This document shows, in pieces, positions 1-7,205 of a stretch of DNA of 64,000 nucleotides. Source of the stretch: CAWAND01 sp963797485 (GTDB lineage: Bacteria; Chloroflexota; Anaerolineae; Anaerolineales; E44-bin32); contig CAWCPF010000003.1 in NCBI GenBank assembly GCA_963797485.1, positions 1 through 64,000 on the forward strand, written 5' to 3'. The first letter of the stretch is position 1; each line of letters begins with the position of its first letter. The translations under genes and the position numbers were made by a program. The notes under the pieces were generated by a model that was given only the letters and a program-made list of their open reading frames with translations, had not been told where the DNA came from and did not search any database.

Positions 1-347
1 CCGTGATCCTCGAGGCCGATGGAACCCGAGAGGCGAGCATCAAGGTCGCCGAGGGACAGAAGCAAGCCGAGATCCTCAAGGCCGAAGGTGACCAGCAAGC
101 CGCCGTGTTGCGCGCATCCGGCTTTGCGCAGGCGCTCGAGACGATCCACGGTGTCGCCGAAGGGATCGATGCAAACACGATGGGGCTCCAATATCTCGAG
201 GCGCTGAGGGTGCTCGGCCAGAGCCCCTCCACGAAGTTCATCTTTCCGATGGAGTTCACCAACCTCATCGGGACGATCGCCCGTGCCCGCGCCACGGCAC
301 CCGACGGCGCCACTCCGCCGAGCCGATCGGCCGAAGGCCACATGTGA
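1..347 (+). CDS. SPFH/band 7 (stomatin-like) protein, C-terminal part
   Basis: The gene enters the window from the left; about 115 C-terminal residues are present. The sequence has the Ala/Glu/Gln-rich coiled-coil typical of the end of SPFH proteins (EGQKQAEILKAEGDQQAAVL at residues 18-37) and then the hydrophobic tail KFIFPMEFTNLI common in bacterial slipins. Such proteins are membrane-associated oligomers that organise membrane microdomains; this role is known for the family, not visible here. It ends with TGA at 345-347 and is followed by a short gap and a small gene on the same strand. The style (Arg/Gly-rich tail, GC-rich codons) resembles actinobacterial homologues more than the rest of the window. 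Confidence 0.8.
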   Translation, partial: VILEADGTREASIKVAEGQKQAEILKAEGDQQAAVLRASGFAQALETIHGVAEGIDANTMGLQYLEALRVLGQSPSTKFIFPMEFTNLIGTIARARATAPDGATPPSRSAEGHM

Positions 348-486
348 ACGGCTGCGGGCTCCCACCTCGCAAGTGAGGTCGCGAGAGCGGCGCGGCGCCG
401 GAGGCCAGTGGACGCGGGTTGGGTTCCGGCGTACGGTCCCAGGTGGGTTCCGTGACTGCAGGGTGTGCTTCTTCGGGGAGGAGACC

Positions 487-675
487 ATGCTCACCCATCG
501 CCAGCGGGTCCAGGAGCTTGCGAGGGGGTACGGCTTCGAGCTCGTGACGTTGATCGAACACGGCCGTGTGGTGTGGTGTTGGCAGCGGGAAGCGGTGCCG
601 CTCTCGGACCGGTTCTTCGATGAGATTGCCGCGCTGCGATGGATGGACCACCGTCTCGTACCGTCACCTGCCTGA
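487..675 (+). CDS. small hypothetical protein (62 aa)
   Basis: ATG at 487 is preceded by a good ribosome-binding site (GGGAGGAG at about 477-484). The product MLTHRQRVQELARGYGFELV... has a helical, charged N-terminus and two Trp residues (VVWCWQRE). I recognise no family. It lies between the SPFH gene and the Usp-like gene on the same strand, so it may be co-transcribed with them. Support is the RBS and codon bias only. Confidence 0.45.
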   Translation: MLTHRQRVQELARGYGFELVTLIEHGRVVWCWQREAVPLSDRFFDEIAALRWMDHRLVPSPA

Positions 676-708
676 CCCGCTGCTCGACCCCGAGAACAGA
701 GGCGCGCC

Positions 709-1198
709 GTGGAACGGATCGTGGTAGGAGTCGTCGACACACCGGCGGCGCGCATGGCACTGCGATGGGCGTACCGAGCTGCATGCAAGGAACACGCCGA
801 GTTGCACGTCGTGACGGCCTATGGGCTTCCCCTCGTCGCGTCGGTCGGCTTCGATGGAGCTCCGGTTCCACTCCCGATCTGGCCGCGATCGAGCAGGGAG
901 CTCACGCGGCGCAGGACCGGGTGTTGCGCGACGAGCTCGGCGATGAGCCGCGGACGCGCCGGTCACGCGTCACGTCGTCCAAGGCGACGCTGCGCAGGCC
1001 CTCATTGGCCTGAGCGAGGGAGCGAAGATGCTGGTTGTCGGACGGCGCGACCGTCGGTTCCGGCGTCTCGGTCATTCGACGAGTCGGGCTTGCGCGAACG
1101 CGGCGCAATGTCCTGTGGTGCTGGTGCGCCGCGAGATGAACGTGCGCCACGTCGAGCCCAGGCAGCGATCCTCGAGCCACCGGGCGAGACGGGCGTAG
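709..1198 (+). pseudogene. universal stress protein (UspA family), frameshifted twice
   Basis: Three reading frames in succession encode one Usp domain. The first (from ATG 709) gives MERIVVGVVDTPAARMALRW and the strand-helix start of Usp proteins. A second frame from about 875 gives DLAAIEQGAHAAQDRVL. A third from about 970 gives QGDAAQALIGLSEGAKMLVV followed by GRRDRRFRRLGHSTS and CPVVLVRRE, the conserved C-terminal nucleotide-binding G-x2-G-x9-G-S/T region and final beta-strand. The pieces join in order without loss, so two single-base indels (real or sequencing) explain the breaks. Usp proteins bind ATP and act in stress or hypoxia survival. The version resembles actinobacterial Usp. Confidence 0.75.
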
Positions 1199-1280
1199 TC
1201 CGGGGAAGCCTGCTCCTCGACGAGCCGCACGGGTGCCGGCTGGAGCCGGATCGGTGGCGCATCGCTGGTTCGCGTGGTGT

Positions 1281-1706
1281 TCATGCGGCGTCGAGGGCGG
1301 CCCAGGTTGCTGCACCGACGATGCCGTCAGGGGTGAGTCCTGATGCCGCTTGAAACGCGGCGACTGCTCTGGCGGTTCCGGTTCCGAACATTCCGTCGAT
1401 TGGTCCGGGGTCGTGGCCGAGCGCGGCGAGACGTTCTTGGAGGGTGGTGACTTCCGGGCCGGCCGAGCCGTAGGCGAGCAGCGTGTGCTGCGTGCGTGCG
1501 GTGGTCGTGGTGGTGGTCTGTGTTCCGAGTGATGTCGCTGCGGTGGATGGGCGTGTGCTGCGGTTGTTGTCGGTGGAGTCGTCGTTGGCGGTGATGACGA
1601 GGATGGTGACTGCGGTGGGCAAGGCGATGAGCATGGCGAGCGCGATGACCCAGCGCACGATTCGACGCCGAGGTTGGTAGTGCTCGGGGTGGCCTGCCAT
1701 GGGCAT
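1281..1706 (-). CDS. membrane-anchored peptidoglycan-binding protein (PG_binding_1)
   Basis: The 141-residue protein starts MPMAGHPEHYQPRRR, has one transmembrane helix (about residues 18-38, IVRWVIALAMLIALPTAV), a Ser/Thr-rich linker with a run of Thr, and a C-terminal PG_binding_1 domain: GSAGPEVTTLQERLAALG, then FGTGTARAVAAFQAASGL and DGIVGAATWAALDAA. The domain is a three-helix peptidoglycan-binding module. I chose the ATG at 1706 because it precedes the membrane helix directly; upstream extension is Arg/Pro-rich noise. It is divergent from the frameshifted gene at 1777. Poly-Thr linkers of this type are common in Actinobacteria. Confidence 0.8.
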   Translation of the reverse strand: MPMAGHPEHYQPRRRIVRWVIALAMLIALPTAVTILVITANDDSTDNNRSTRPSTAATSLGTQTTTTTTARTQHTLLAYGSAGPEVTTLQERLAALGHDPGPIDGMFGTGTARAVAAFQAASGLTPDGIVGAATWAALDAA

Positions 1707-1776
1707 CACGGTACCCGGTGCCCGATCGCGTGTCGTCTTCCGACGCCCGGTGGAGAGTGGTGTCAGAATCAGTCCC

Positions 1777-2283
1777 GTGGGCGCACGAGTCGCGCGGGTG
1801 TTCGTGGTCGTCGGGCTGGTGTCGTCAGTGATCGGCATCGTCGGGCTGGTGGCAGGGTGGGGCGAGTCGCAGACGCGAACCCGGTGCCGCGGCGCCGGAC
1901 ACGTCGGCGACGGCCGATTCGGCCGCGCCAGCACTTGGAGTCCCCGTCCGAGTTCCTCGGCGCGCTCGCCGCGGCGCTCCGCTCGGGCGATGTCACGTTC
2001 CTGGCGGATCGCCTCCACCCGGCGGTGATCGACCGCTATGGCGAGGCGGTGTGCCGGCAGTACCTGGGGGGTGTTCGTGAACGCTGACCGCTTCGTTCGA
2101 GGTACTGGCCACCGGCGCTCCCGAGCAGTACGCATGGACGACCGACGGGCAGACGACGACCCTTGCCGACACGATTGCCGTCACGGTCAACCGCACCGCC
2201 GGGGGTTCGACGGCGCAGGCTGTGGTGCACCTCGCTGCTGTCGGCCGGCGCTATGGATGGCTGACCGACTGCACCCGGGGCTG
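1777..2283 (+). pseudogene. single-TM secreted protein, several frameshifts
   Basis: A GTG at 1777 opens a frame with one membrane helix (VFVVVGLVSSVIGIVGLVAG). Shifts follow near 1875 and 1910, then a clear coding stretch ESPSEFLGALAAALRSGDVT...HPAVIDRYGEAVCRQYLGG to about 2070, and after a last shift ASFEVLATGAPEQYAWTTDG...AVGRRYGWLTDCTRG ending with TGA at 2281-2283. The last block looks like the extracellular alpha/beta domain of a 'lipoprotein-like' NTF2-type fold (ends in GRRYGWLTDC), but the family is not certain. The frames line up in order, so this is one gene with at least three indels. Divergent from the peptidoglycan-binding gene. Confidence 0.5.
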
Positions 2284-2284
2284 A

Positions 2285-3154
2285 TCACTCCGAGCGGCGT
2301 GAGGTCCGTCGTCGCAACCGGCGGGAGCGCAATCGCGCCCAGTGCAGGCGCCGCGTCCATCGCCGGCCACGGCGACGCGAACCGCGTCGACGAGCGCGCC
2401 GGCCGAGCAGGCCTGCGAGCCGACGGTTGCGGAGCCAGAGCGCACCGCCCGTCGCCGAGGCCACGCCAGCGCCGGTCGGCACGCTCCAGGGGAAGGCGTT
2501 CTTCCGGGTGGTGACGGTGCGCAGGCGGGTCTCCGGACGAGCTGGCGTGCCCGAGCTTGCCTGGTCGACCAACGGGGTGCCGCCGGCGAGGGTCGCCGTG
2601 TCGCACGGGTTCTCCGCCGGCGGGTTGGGGACGGTCACCGTTCGGTTGAGCGAACCGAAGCCGATGTCGTGGCGGTTCGCCGGCGTCTCGGCAAGGAACC
2701 AGCTGCCTGTCGTGACCACGTAGTTGCCGGGCGCGTCGATTCCGCCGGCGACTCGCACGTGCGCCCGCTCGTCGAGCCGGCCGAGCCATGTGGCGGGGCC
2801 GCGGGGGCCCGTGACGTCGAACTGGATGATCGCCCCCGAAGGGATGCCCTCGGTCGCCGCGCAGTCCATCCCGACCGACAGCCCGGGGAACGGAAGGCCC
2901 GTGAGCGGGTTCAGGTAGTCGCCCCATGATTCCGAGAATGGCGGATGGTCGCCGCCATCGATGAGCTGGACGATCCTCGCCTCTGTCGCTGTCGCCGGGG
3001 TGCCGACAGCACCAGCGTCGTTCACGACGACCTCGATCTGCTTCGTCGTGGTCGAGTCCCCGATCCCTGTTCCCACGATCGCGAAGGCGAGCGCGGAGAA
3101 CACGATCGCGCCGCCGGCCGCCTTCTCCAGCACCGGAACATGCGAGGCACCCAT
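2285..3154 (-). CDS. membrane-anchored surface protein, unknown family
   Basis: From an ATG at 3154 (MGASHVPVLEKAAGG) the protein has an N-terminal membrane helix (GAIVFSALAFAIVGTGIGD) and a long extracytoplasmic part with two Cys (GMDCAATEG, ENPCDTATL), then a run PWSVPTGAGVASATGGALWL near the C-terminus that looks like a second hydrophobic or anchor segment. Beyond about 2440 the frame becomes Arg-rich (RRARRRGSRRRGRRW), which suggests a frameshift close to the true end. It converges on the gene ending at 2283. I do not recognise a family; the overall plan (TM, beta-rich domain, C-terminal anchor) suggests a cell-surface protein. Confidence 0.45.
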   Translation of the reverse strand: MGASHVPVLEKAAGGAIVFSALAFAIVGTGIGDSTTTKQIEVVVNDAGAVGTPATATEARIVQLIDGGDHPPFSESWGDYLNPLTGLPFPGLSVGMDCAATEGIPSGAIIQFDVTGPRGPATWLGRLDERAHVRVAGGIDAPGNYVVTTGSWFLAETPANRHDIGFGSLNRTVTVPNPPAENPCDTATLAGGTPLVDQASSGTPARPETRLRTVTTRKNAFPWSVPTGAGVASATGGALWLRNRRLAGLLGRRARRRGSRRRGRRWTRRLHWARLRSRRLRRRTSRRSE

Positions 3155-3735
3155 GCCGGCGCCGCGTCGATCTCTCGCGGGGAACAGGGTGTCGGTCACG
3201 ACGCCCCGGTAGTTCGGGTCTCGGACGACCGTGATCGGAGCGGCCCGATCACGACCTTGCAGGTACCACGTACCCGCCTGGGCATCGTCGGGGGACCCGG
3301 TGAGTGTGTCCTCGTACCGGAACCCGATGTTGAAGCTCCATCGATCGTCGAGGTTCCATCGATCGTTGACGTAGAAGCCCGTGCCGGCGGAATCTTCAAG
3401 ACGTGCGGGGCGGCGCGAACCACGCCGTCTCGTTCGGCGAGGCGCCGAAGCGCGTTCCCTCCCGCGAGGTTCGGGGGAGCCGGAGTGCTCGCCGAAATGC
3501 ATGGCGAAGTCGCCACCGAGCGGACGTTCCGGCTCGACGGTGAGCCACGCCGCGCCCAGGGGCTGACTCTGGCTCCCGAGGGCGCCTGTCAGGCTCGATC
3601 GAGTTGGCGGTACATGGAATACCAAGCGGGGATGGACTCCTCGGTCTCGACCGGACGGTCGAGCTGAGCACCGGGGAGGAAGTAGAAGTAGGTGTACTGG
3701 GGCGTGAGCGGCTTTTTGGGACCTTGGTCGAAACC
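3155..3735 (-). pseudogene. TonB-dependent receptor-like fragment, frameshifted
   Basis: On the minus strand, three frames in order carry coding-like pieces: YTYFYFLPGAQLDRPVETEE (about 3690), SQPLGAAWLTVEPERPLGGD (about 3560), and, clearest, TGFYVNDRWNLDDRWSFNIG followed by FRYEDTLTGSP (about 3390-3290). The last resembles the barrel strands of TonB-dependent receptors (F/Y-V-x-D-x-W-x-L-x-D-R-W-x-x-N-x-G-x-R-Y-E). It lacks both ends. TonB receptors need a diderm outer membrane and would not be expected beside the actinobacterial-looking genes on the left or the Chloroflexota-like genes on the right, so this may be a separate assembled fragment. Confidence 0.4.
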
Positions 3736-4095
3736 TCGGCCCGTTTGGTCGGTCCCCACGGCACCGACGCCGAGCGCCGGGGCCGCCTGCTGGCCGAACT
3801 GGCCGGAAAGCCTCGGCCTTGGGATGCGATGTTCCGGTGTGTGGTGGCCGTGGCGGACCCGGCAGGCCGCCTGCTGTCGGCCGAAGGCGGATGCGAGGGA
3901 CAGATTCTGCCCGCGGTCCGTGGCCAAGGCGGATTTGGCTATGATCCTCTGTTTGAAGAATCGGGGACGCGCCTGACATTGGCAGAGATGAGCCTGGAGC
4001 AGAAGAACCGTCTCAGCCACCGCGGCCAGGCCATCCGCGGCCTTCGCCCGCTGCTGGAAGAGGTCTGGGCCGGGGAGGAGCGAGGGCGCGCCTGA
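3736..4095 (+). pseudogene. rdgB: RdgB/HAM1 non-canonical purine NTP pyrophosphatase, 5'-truncated
   Basis: The C-terminal ~120 residues of the RdgB/HAM1 family are present: TSARLVGPHGTDAERRGRLL, the substrate-binding block GGFGYDPLFEESG, and SHRGQAIRGLRPLLEE. Full proteins are ~200 residues and begin with the T-G-N-x-x-K motif; that part and the catalytic Asp region are missing. Upstream of about 3736 the sequence switches to the TonB-receptor-like fragment on the other strand. RdgB removes dITP/XTP from nucleotide pools. The truncation coincides with the change in gene style and is probably the joint between two unrelated sequences. Confidence 0.75.
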
Positions 4096-4098
4096 CCG

Positions 4099-4894
4099 CT
4101 ATCGCTCGGAACTGGTCTCCGGTGCCAGACGTCGCAAGAAGTCCGCCATGCAACCCGCCACGGCGTTCGGTTGTTCAAGCATGACCATGTGGCCGCCGCC
4201 CTCCAGGACCTGGAGTTCGCCGGCGGGAAGTAACTCGGCCAGGCGCCGGTTCTGGGCCTCAGTCGTCATCCGGTCATCTGCCCCGCAAATCACGAGCACC
4301 GGGCAGGTGACCTCGCCGAGTTGATGGGTCAGATCGAAAAGCGCGCAGGCTTGAAAATCGAGATGCAGGATGTCGGGATCAGCCTCGAGCATCCGTTGGC
4401 GCGCCAGCGCCACCAGACGCGCATCGGCTGACCGACTGAACGAGCCTCGCACGACGCGCTGAACCGCTTCCGTGAGGGTCTCCCGAGCCTCGCTCAGCCG
4501 GATGAGCTCTGGATGCACCGGCAGCGATGGACCGGCGCCGATCAGCACAAGCCCGGCGACCGACTTCGAGCCTGAGGGCGATCGTCAGCGCGATGGCGGC
4601 GCCCATCGAATGGCCGGCCAGGACCACCGGTCCCAAATTCGATCCCCGCATCCAATCCAGCAGCCGGCCCGCATACCCGCCCACGGTCAACTCCGCCGGC
4701 GGCGCAGTCTCTCCGTGGCCCGGCAAATCGACGGCGTAGACGTCCCAGCCTTCCATCCGCCGGATCTGCGGCGGCCAGAACAGGTGATGTCCGGCAGCAC
4801 CGTGAATTAAGACAAGCGGCGGTCCTGAAGTATCAGGCCCGCCGCCCGCGTGATATGCGGCCCGAATGCCGGCGGTCTCAACCGTGGAAGTCAT
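4099..4894 (-). CDS. alpha/beta hydrolase, one frameshift
   Basis: The N-terminal part (from ATG 4894, MTSTVETAGIRAAYHAGGGP) has the oxyanion region LVLIHGAAGHHLFW, DLPGHGET, and the nucleophile elbow GHSMGAA. A shift near 4565 moves to the frame encoding AGLVLIGAGPSLP, CPVLVICGADDRMT (catalytic acid strand) and GGGHMVMLEQPNAV (catalytic His). Together they make a ~265-residue alpha/beta hydrolase with Ser-Asp-His triad. The substrate cannot be told. The start overlaps the last 17 bases of trxB, suggesting translational coupling. One base too many or two too few near 4565 explains the break. Confidence 0.8.
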
Positions 4895-5813
4895 CCGGGT
4901 CTTCAATCCAGCGCTCCACCATCATGCCCGCCGCGGCACCTTGCCCGACAGACGTGGCGATCTGACGGTAATGTGGGTCCATGATTTCTCCGGCGGCGAA
5001 CACGCCGGGGACGCTGGTCATCATGTTGGCGTCGGCTTTGACATAGCCTCGCTCGTCAAGATCCAGTTGGCCCTGGTAGAGCTCTGAGTTTGGATAGTGG
5101 CCGACGAAGATGAAGACGCCATCCACCGGCCGGCGCTCGACCTGGCCCGTTTGCAGATTGCGCAGGGCTACGGCCTGGACTTTGCCGTTGCCTTCGATTT
5201 GATCCACCACCGTGTCCCAGACAAAGCTCATCTTCTCGTTTTCGCGCGCCCGCGACTGCAGGCGTTCGCCGGCCCGCAAGTCGGCGCGCCGGTGAACCAC
5301 GGCCACCTTGTTGGCGAAGCGCGTCAGGAAGATGCCCTCCTCGAGGGCGCTGTCGCCGCCGCCGACCACGATCACGTCCTTGTCACGGAAAAAGAACCCG
5401 TCACACGTGGCGCAGAATGACACGCCCTTGCCGATCATTTCATCCTCGCCCGGGATGCCAAGCCGCTTGGGCGAGGCGCCGGACGCCAGAATCACCGCCT
5501 CGGCTTCAAACTCCTCGCCATGGGTCTTGATGCGGAAGGGCGATCCGTGAGTGAAATCGACCTCGGTCACTTCATCAATCATCACCCGGCTGCCGAATTT
5601 CTCGGCCTGTTTCTGCATCAACTCGACCAGCTCCGGCCCGGTGGAACCCTCGGGGAAGCCCGGGTAGTTCTCGACTTCCCAGGTGATCGAGATTTGTCCT
5701 CCCAGCTGGTTCCCCGAAATGACCAATGGCTTCAAGTTGGCCCGCGCCGCGTACAGCGCGGCCGTCAATCCGGCAGGGCCGGATCCAATGATGACCACTC
5801 TTTCTTTCTGCAT
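4878..5813 (-). CDS. trxB: thioredoxin reductase
   Basis: 311 residues, normal family length. FAD-binding GSGPAG at residues 10-15, redox-active CATC at 134-137, NADPH-binding GGGDSA at 151-156, and the C-terminal FAD motif FAAGEIMDPHYRQ. The last has Glu where most TrxB have Asp (AGD). The enzyme passes electrons from NADPH through FAD to thioredoxin in the cytoplasm. ATG at 5813 follows a purine-rich stretch. It sits between a zinc-ribbon gene 13 bases upstream and the hydrolase that overlaps its end, so the three are likely one transcript. Confidence 0.95.
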   Translation of the reverse strand: MQKERVVIIGSGPAGLTAALYAARANLKPLVISGNQLGGQISITWEVENYPGFPEGSTGPELVELMQKQAEKFGSRVMIDEVTEVDFTHGSPFRIKTHGEEFEAEAVILASGASPKRLGIPGEDEMIGKGVSFCATCDGFFFRDKDVIVVGGGDSALEEGIFLTRFANKVAVVHRRADLRAGERLQSRARENEKMSFVWDTVVDQIEGNGKVQAVALRNLQTGQVERRPVDGVFIFVGHYPNSELYQGQLDLDERGYVKADANMMTSVPGVFAAGEIMDPHYRQIATSVGQGAAAGMMVERWIEDPDDFHG

Positions 5814-5826
5814 TGCTACCTCTCCA

Positions 5827-6066
5827 TCAATCGCCGCTTCTCAGCGACGCCATCAGCTCCGGCACACACTTTTCCAACCACCAGCGCGGGGCACGGCTCA
5901 GCACATGGCCGGCGTGGTCCAGCACGGGTTTGCGGCACGGGTCATCAAGGGCGCCCGGCCGGCATTCGACCTTTGCGTGTCCGCACATGGAGCACGCGCC
6001 GGATTGCGTATCCGGCGTGAAGCAATTGGGACACAGATACAGTGCCGTGGCGTCTTGACTGGACAT
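5827..6066 (-). CDS. small zinc-ribbon protein
   Basis: 79 residues with CPNC at 12-15 and CSMCG at 25-29, a treble-clef or zinc-ribbon arrangement, then VECRPGALDDPCRKPVLD and SRAPRWWLEKCVPEL. Short zinc-ribbon proteins with this C-terminal WWLE region seem familiar from Chloroflexota, but no function is known to me. It lies directly upstream of trxB on the same strand (13-base gap), consistent with a redox or metal link. No catalytic residues are apparent. Confidence 0.65.
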   Translation of the reverse strand: MSSQDATALYLCPNCFTPDTQSGACSMCGHAKVECRPGALDDPCRKPVLDHAGHVLSRAPRWWLEKCVPELMASLRSGD

Positions 6067-6135
6067 CCTGCCACACCTCGCTAGGTTGTCTTCATTATAG
6101 TATCTGGCCGCAAGGCTCCCGTTCAGTGAACAACA

Positions 6136-6546
6136 TCATGTCTCCGGATAGGATGGGCTTCCTGTCATCCACAAACCCCAGGCCAACCCGGCCGCCATCC
6201 CCGCCGCCGCCCACACCGGCGTTCGGGCGAGCACAGCCAGCACATCCTGGCTGCTGAAGTCGGGCACCGGATGAGAATGCAGCGCAATCTTGGCCAGCAT
6301 CAGCATGGCGGCCAGCGGCGCCGTGGTCAGGCCGGCCACCAGACCCGCCAAACCGGTCCTCGTTAGGAGCTGGCGCGGCGTCAAACCGGCCAGGACGGCC
6401 CAGCGCCGCCACAGCGTCAGCACGTAGGCGGCGGCGATCAACATGGACAACAGCAGCACGGGGCCAAGTCCCACGTCCTCGTAGCCGAGCCACACAAACC
6501 AGCTCACCCCACCGGCGGCCCACAAACCCCAAACGAGCCACTTCAC
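6136..6546 (-). CDS. integral membrane protein, unknown
   Basis: GTG at 6546 overlaps the TGA of the upstream gene (GTGA), a typical coupled start. The product has four hydrophobic segments (about LVWGLWAAGGVSWFVWLG, LLLSMLIAAAYVLTLW, LAGLVAGLTTAPLAAMLML and AAAGMAAGLAWGLWM). No conserved family motif is recognised. It is probably a partner of the membrane protein encoded immediately upstream. It ends short of the zinc-ribbon gene's 5' side, with about 70 bases between. Confidence 0.65.
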   Translation of the reverse strand: MKWLVWGLWAAGGVSWFVWLGYEDVGLGPVLLLSMLIAAAYVLTLWRRWAVLAGLTPRQLLTRTGLAGLVAGLTTAPLAAMLMLAKIALHSHPVPDFSSQDVLAVLARTPVWAAAGMAAGLAWGLWMTGSPSYPET

Positions 6547-7154
6547 GCTGTCGCTCCGGTATCGCGGCGCACGATCTTCCACAAGCTACCCTGAACGAGG
6601 GCTGTGATCCAGGCGTTCCCGGTGAGCGCGAACAGAATCGTAGACAGGCTGAGCCGAAAGATCTCCAGGCATGCTTGAGGAGAGCCTCGGTTCTCGCGCC
6701 GCCAGACCCGCCGCCGCGCCGCCCATTCCAGCCAGCCAAGGCCGAACCCGGCCAGCAACCCCCACATGTCCGACCCCGTCCACAGGATCCCGGCGGCACG
6801 ATACAGGCACCAGCGCGGCTCATCCAGGATGGAGGCGTCGTCAGACGGGGCCGAGCTCAGCACGGCCAGGCGGCCGCGCAGGAGCCGGACGGCGAGCAGG
6901 AAACCGGCGCCGCCGACAAGGTCGACGGCCCACCCAACCACGCCGCCTCGGCCGTAAAGCCCAAAGGCGCGCGCCAGAACCGCCCCTCGAACAAGCGCCA
7001 GGTAGGCCGGGCCAATCCCATACAACCATGGCCCGATCGTCTCAAGGTAGGCTGCCAACCGCGGCCAGCGTAGCTTCACCGACGGGCCGAGAACCCCCAC
7101 CAAGGGCGCGGCCGCCAATGCGACAGCCACCCACACGATGGACTCAGCGATCAT
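6543..7154 (-). CDS. integral membrane protein, CPBP/CAAX-like topology
   Basis: I place the start at ATG 7154 (MIAESIVWVAVALAAAPLVG); a TTG two codons upstream is possible. At least five hydrophobic helices are visible, with a loop containing LDEPRWCLYRAAGIL. The number of helices and the EPRW loop recall small Chloroflexota membrane proteins sometimes annotated as CAAX-protease-like, but the diagnostic EExxxR motif is absent, so the protease assignment is not supported. It is translationally coupled to the downstream membrane protein by a 4-base overlap and lies downstream of a sensor kinase. Confidence 0.6.
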   Translation of the reverse strand: MIAESIVWVAVALAAAPLVGVLGPSVKLRWPRLAAYLETIGPWLYGIGPAYLALVRGAVLARAFGLYGRGGVVGWAVDLVGGAGFLLAVRLLRGRLAVLSSAPSDDASILDEPRWCLYRAAGILWTGSDMWGLLAGFGLGWLEWAARRRVWRRENRGSPQACLEIFRLSLSTILFALTGNAWITALVQGSLWKIVRRDTGATA

Positions 7155-7205
7155 CGGCAATGCGAGCGACCCGTGCGGAATGGGCTCACGAACCTTGGCG
7201 CGGCT

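Noticed and set aside
2285..3154. Class F sortase
   Set aside because: The hydrophobic ends resemble one, but no TLxC or catalytic His is present.
6543..7154. CAAX-type protease
   Set aside because: The EExxxR and HxxxN motifs are missing.
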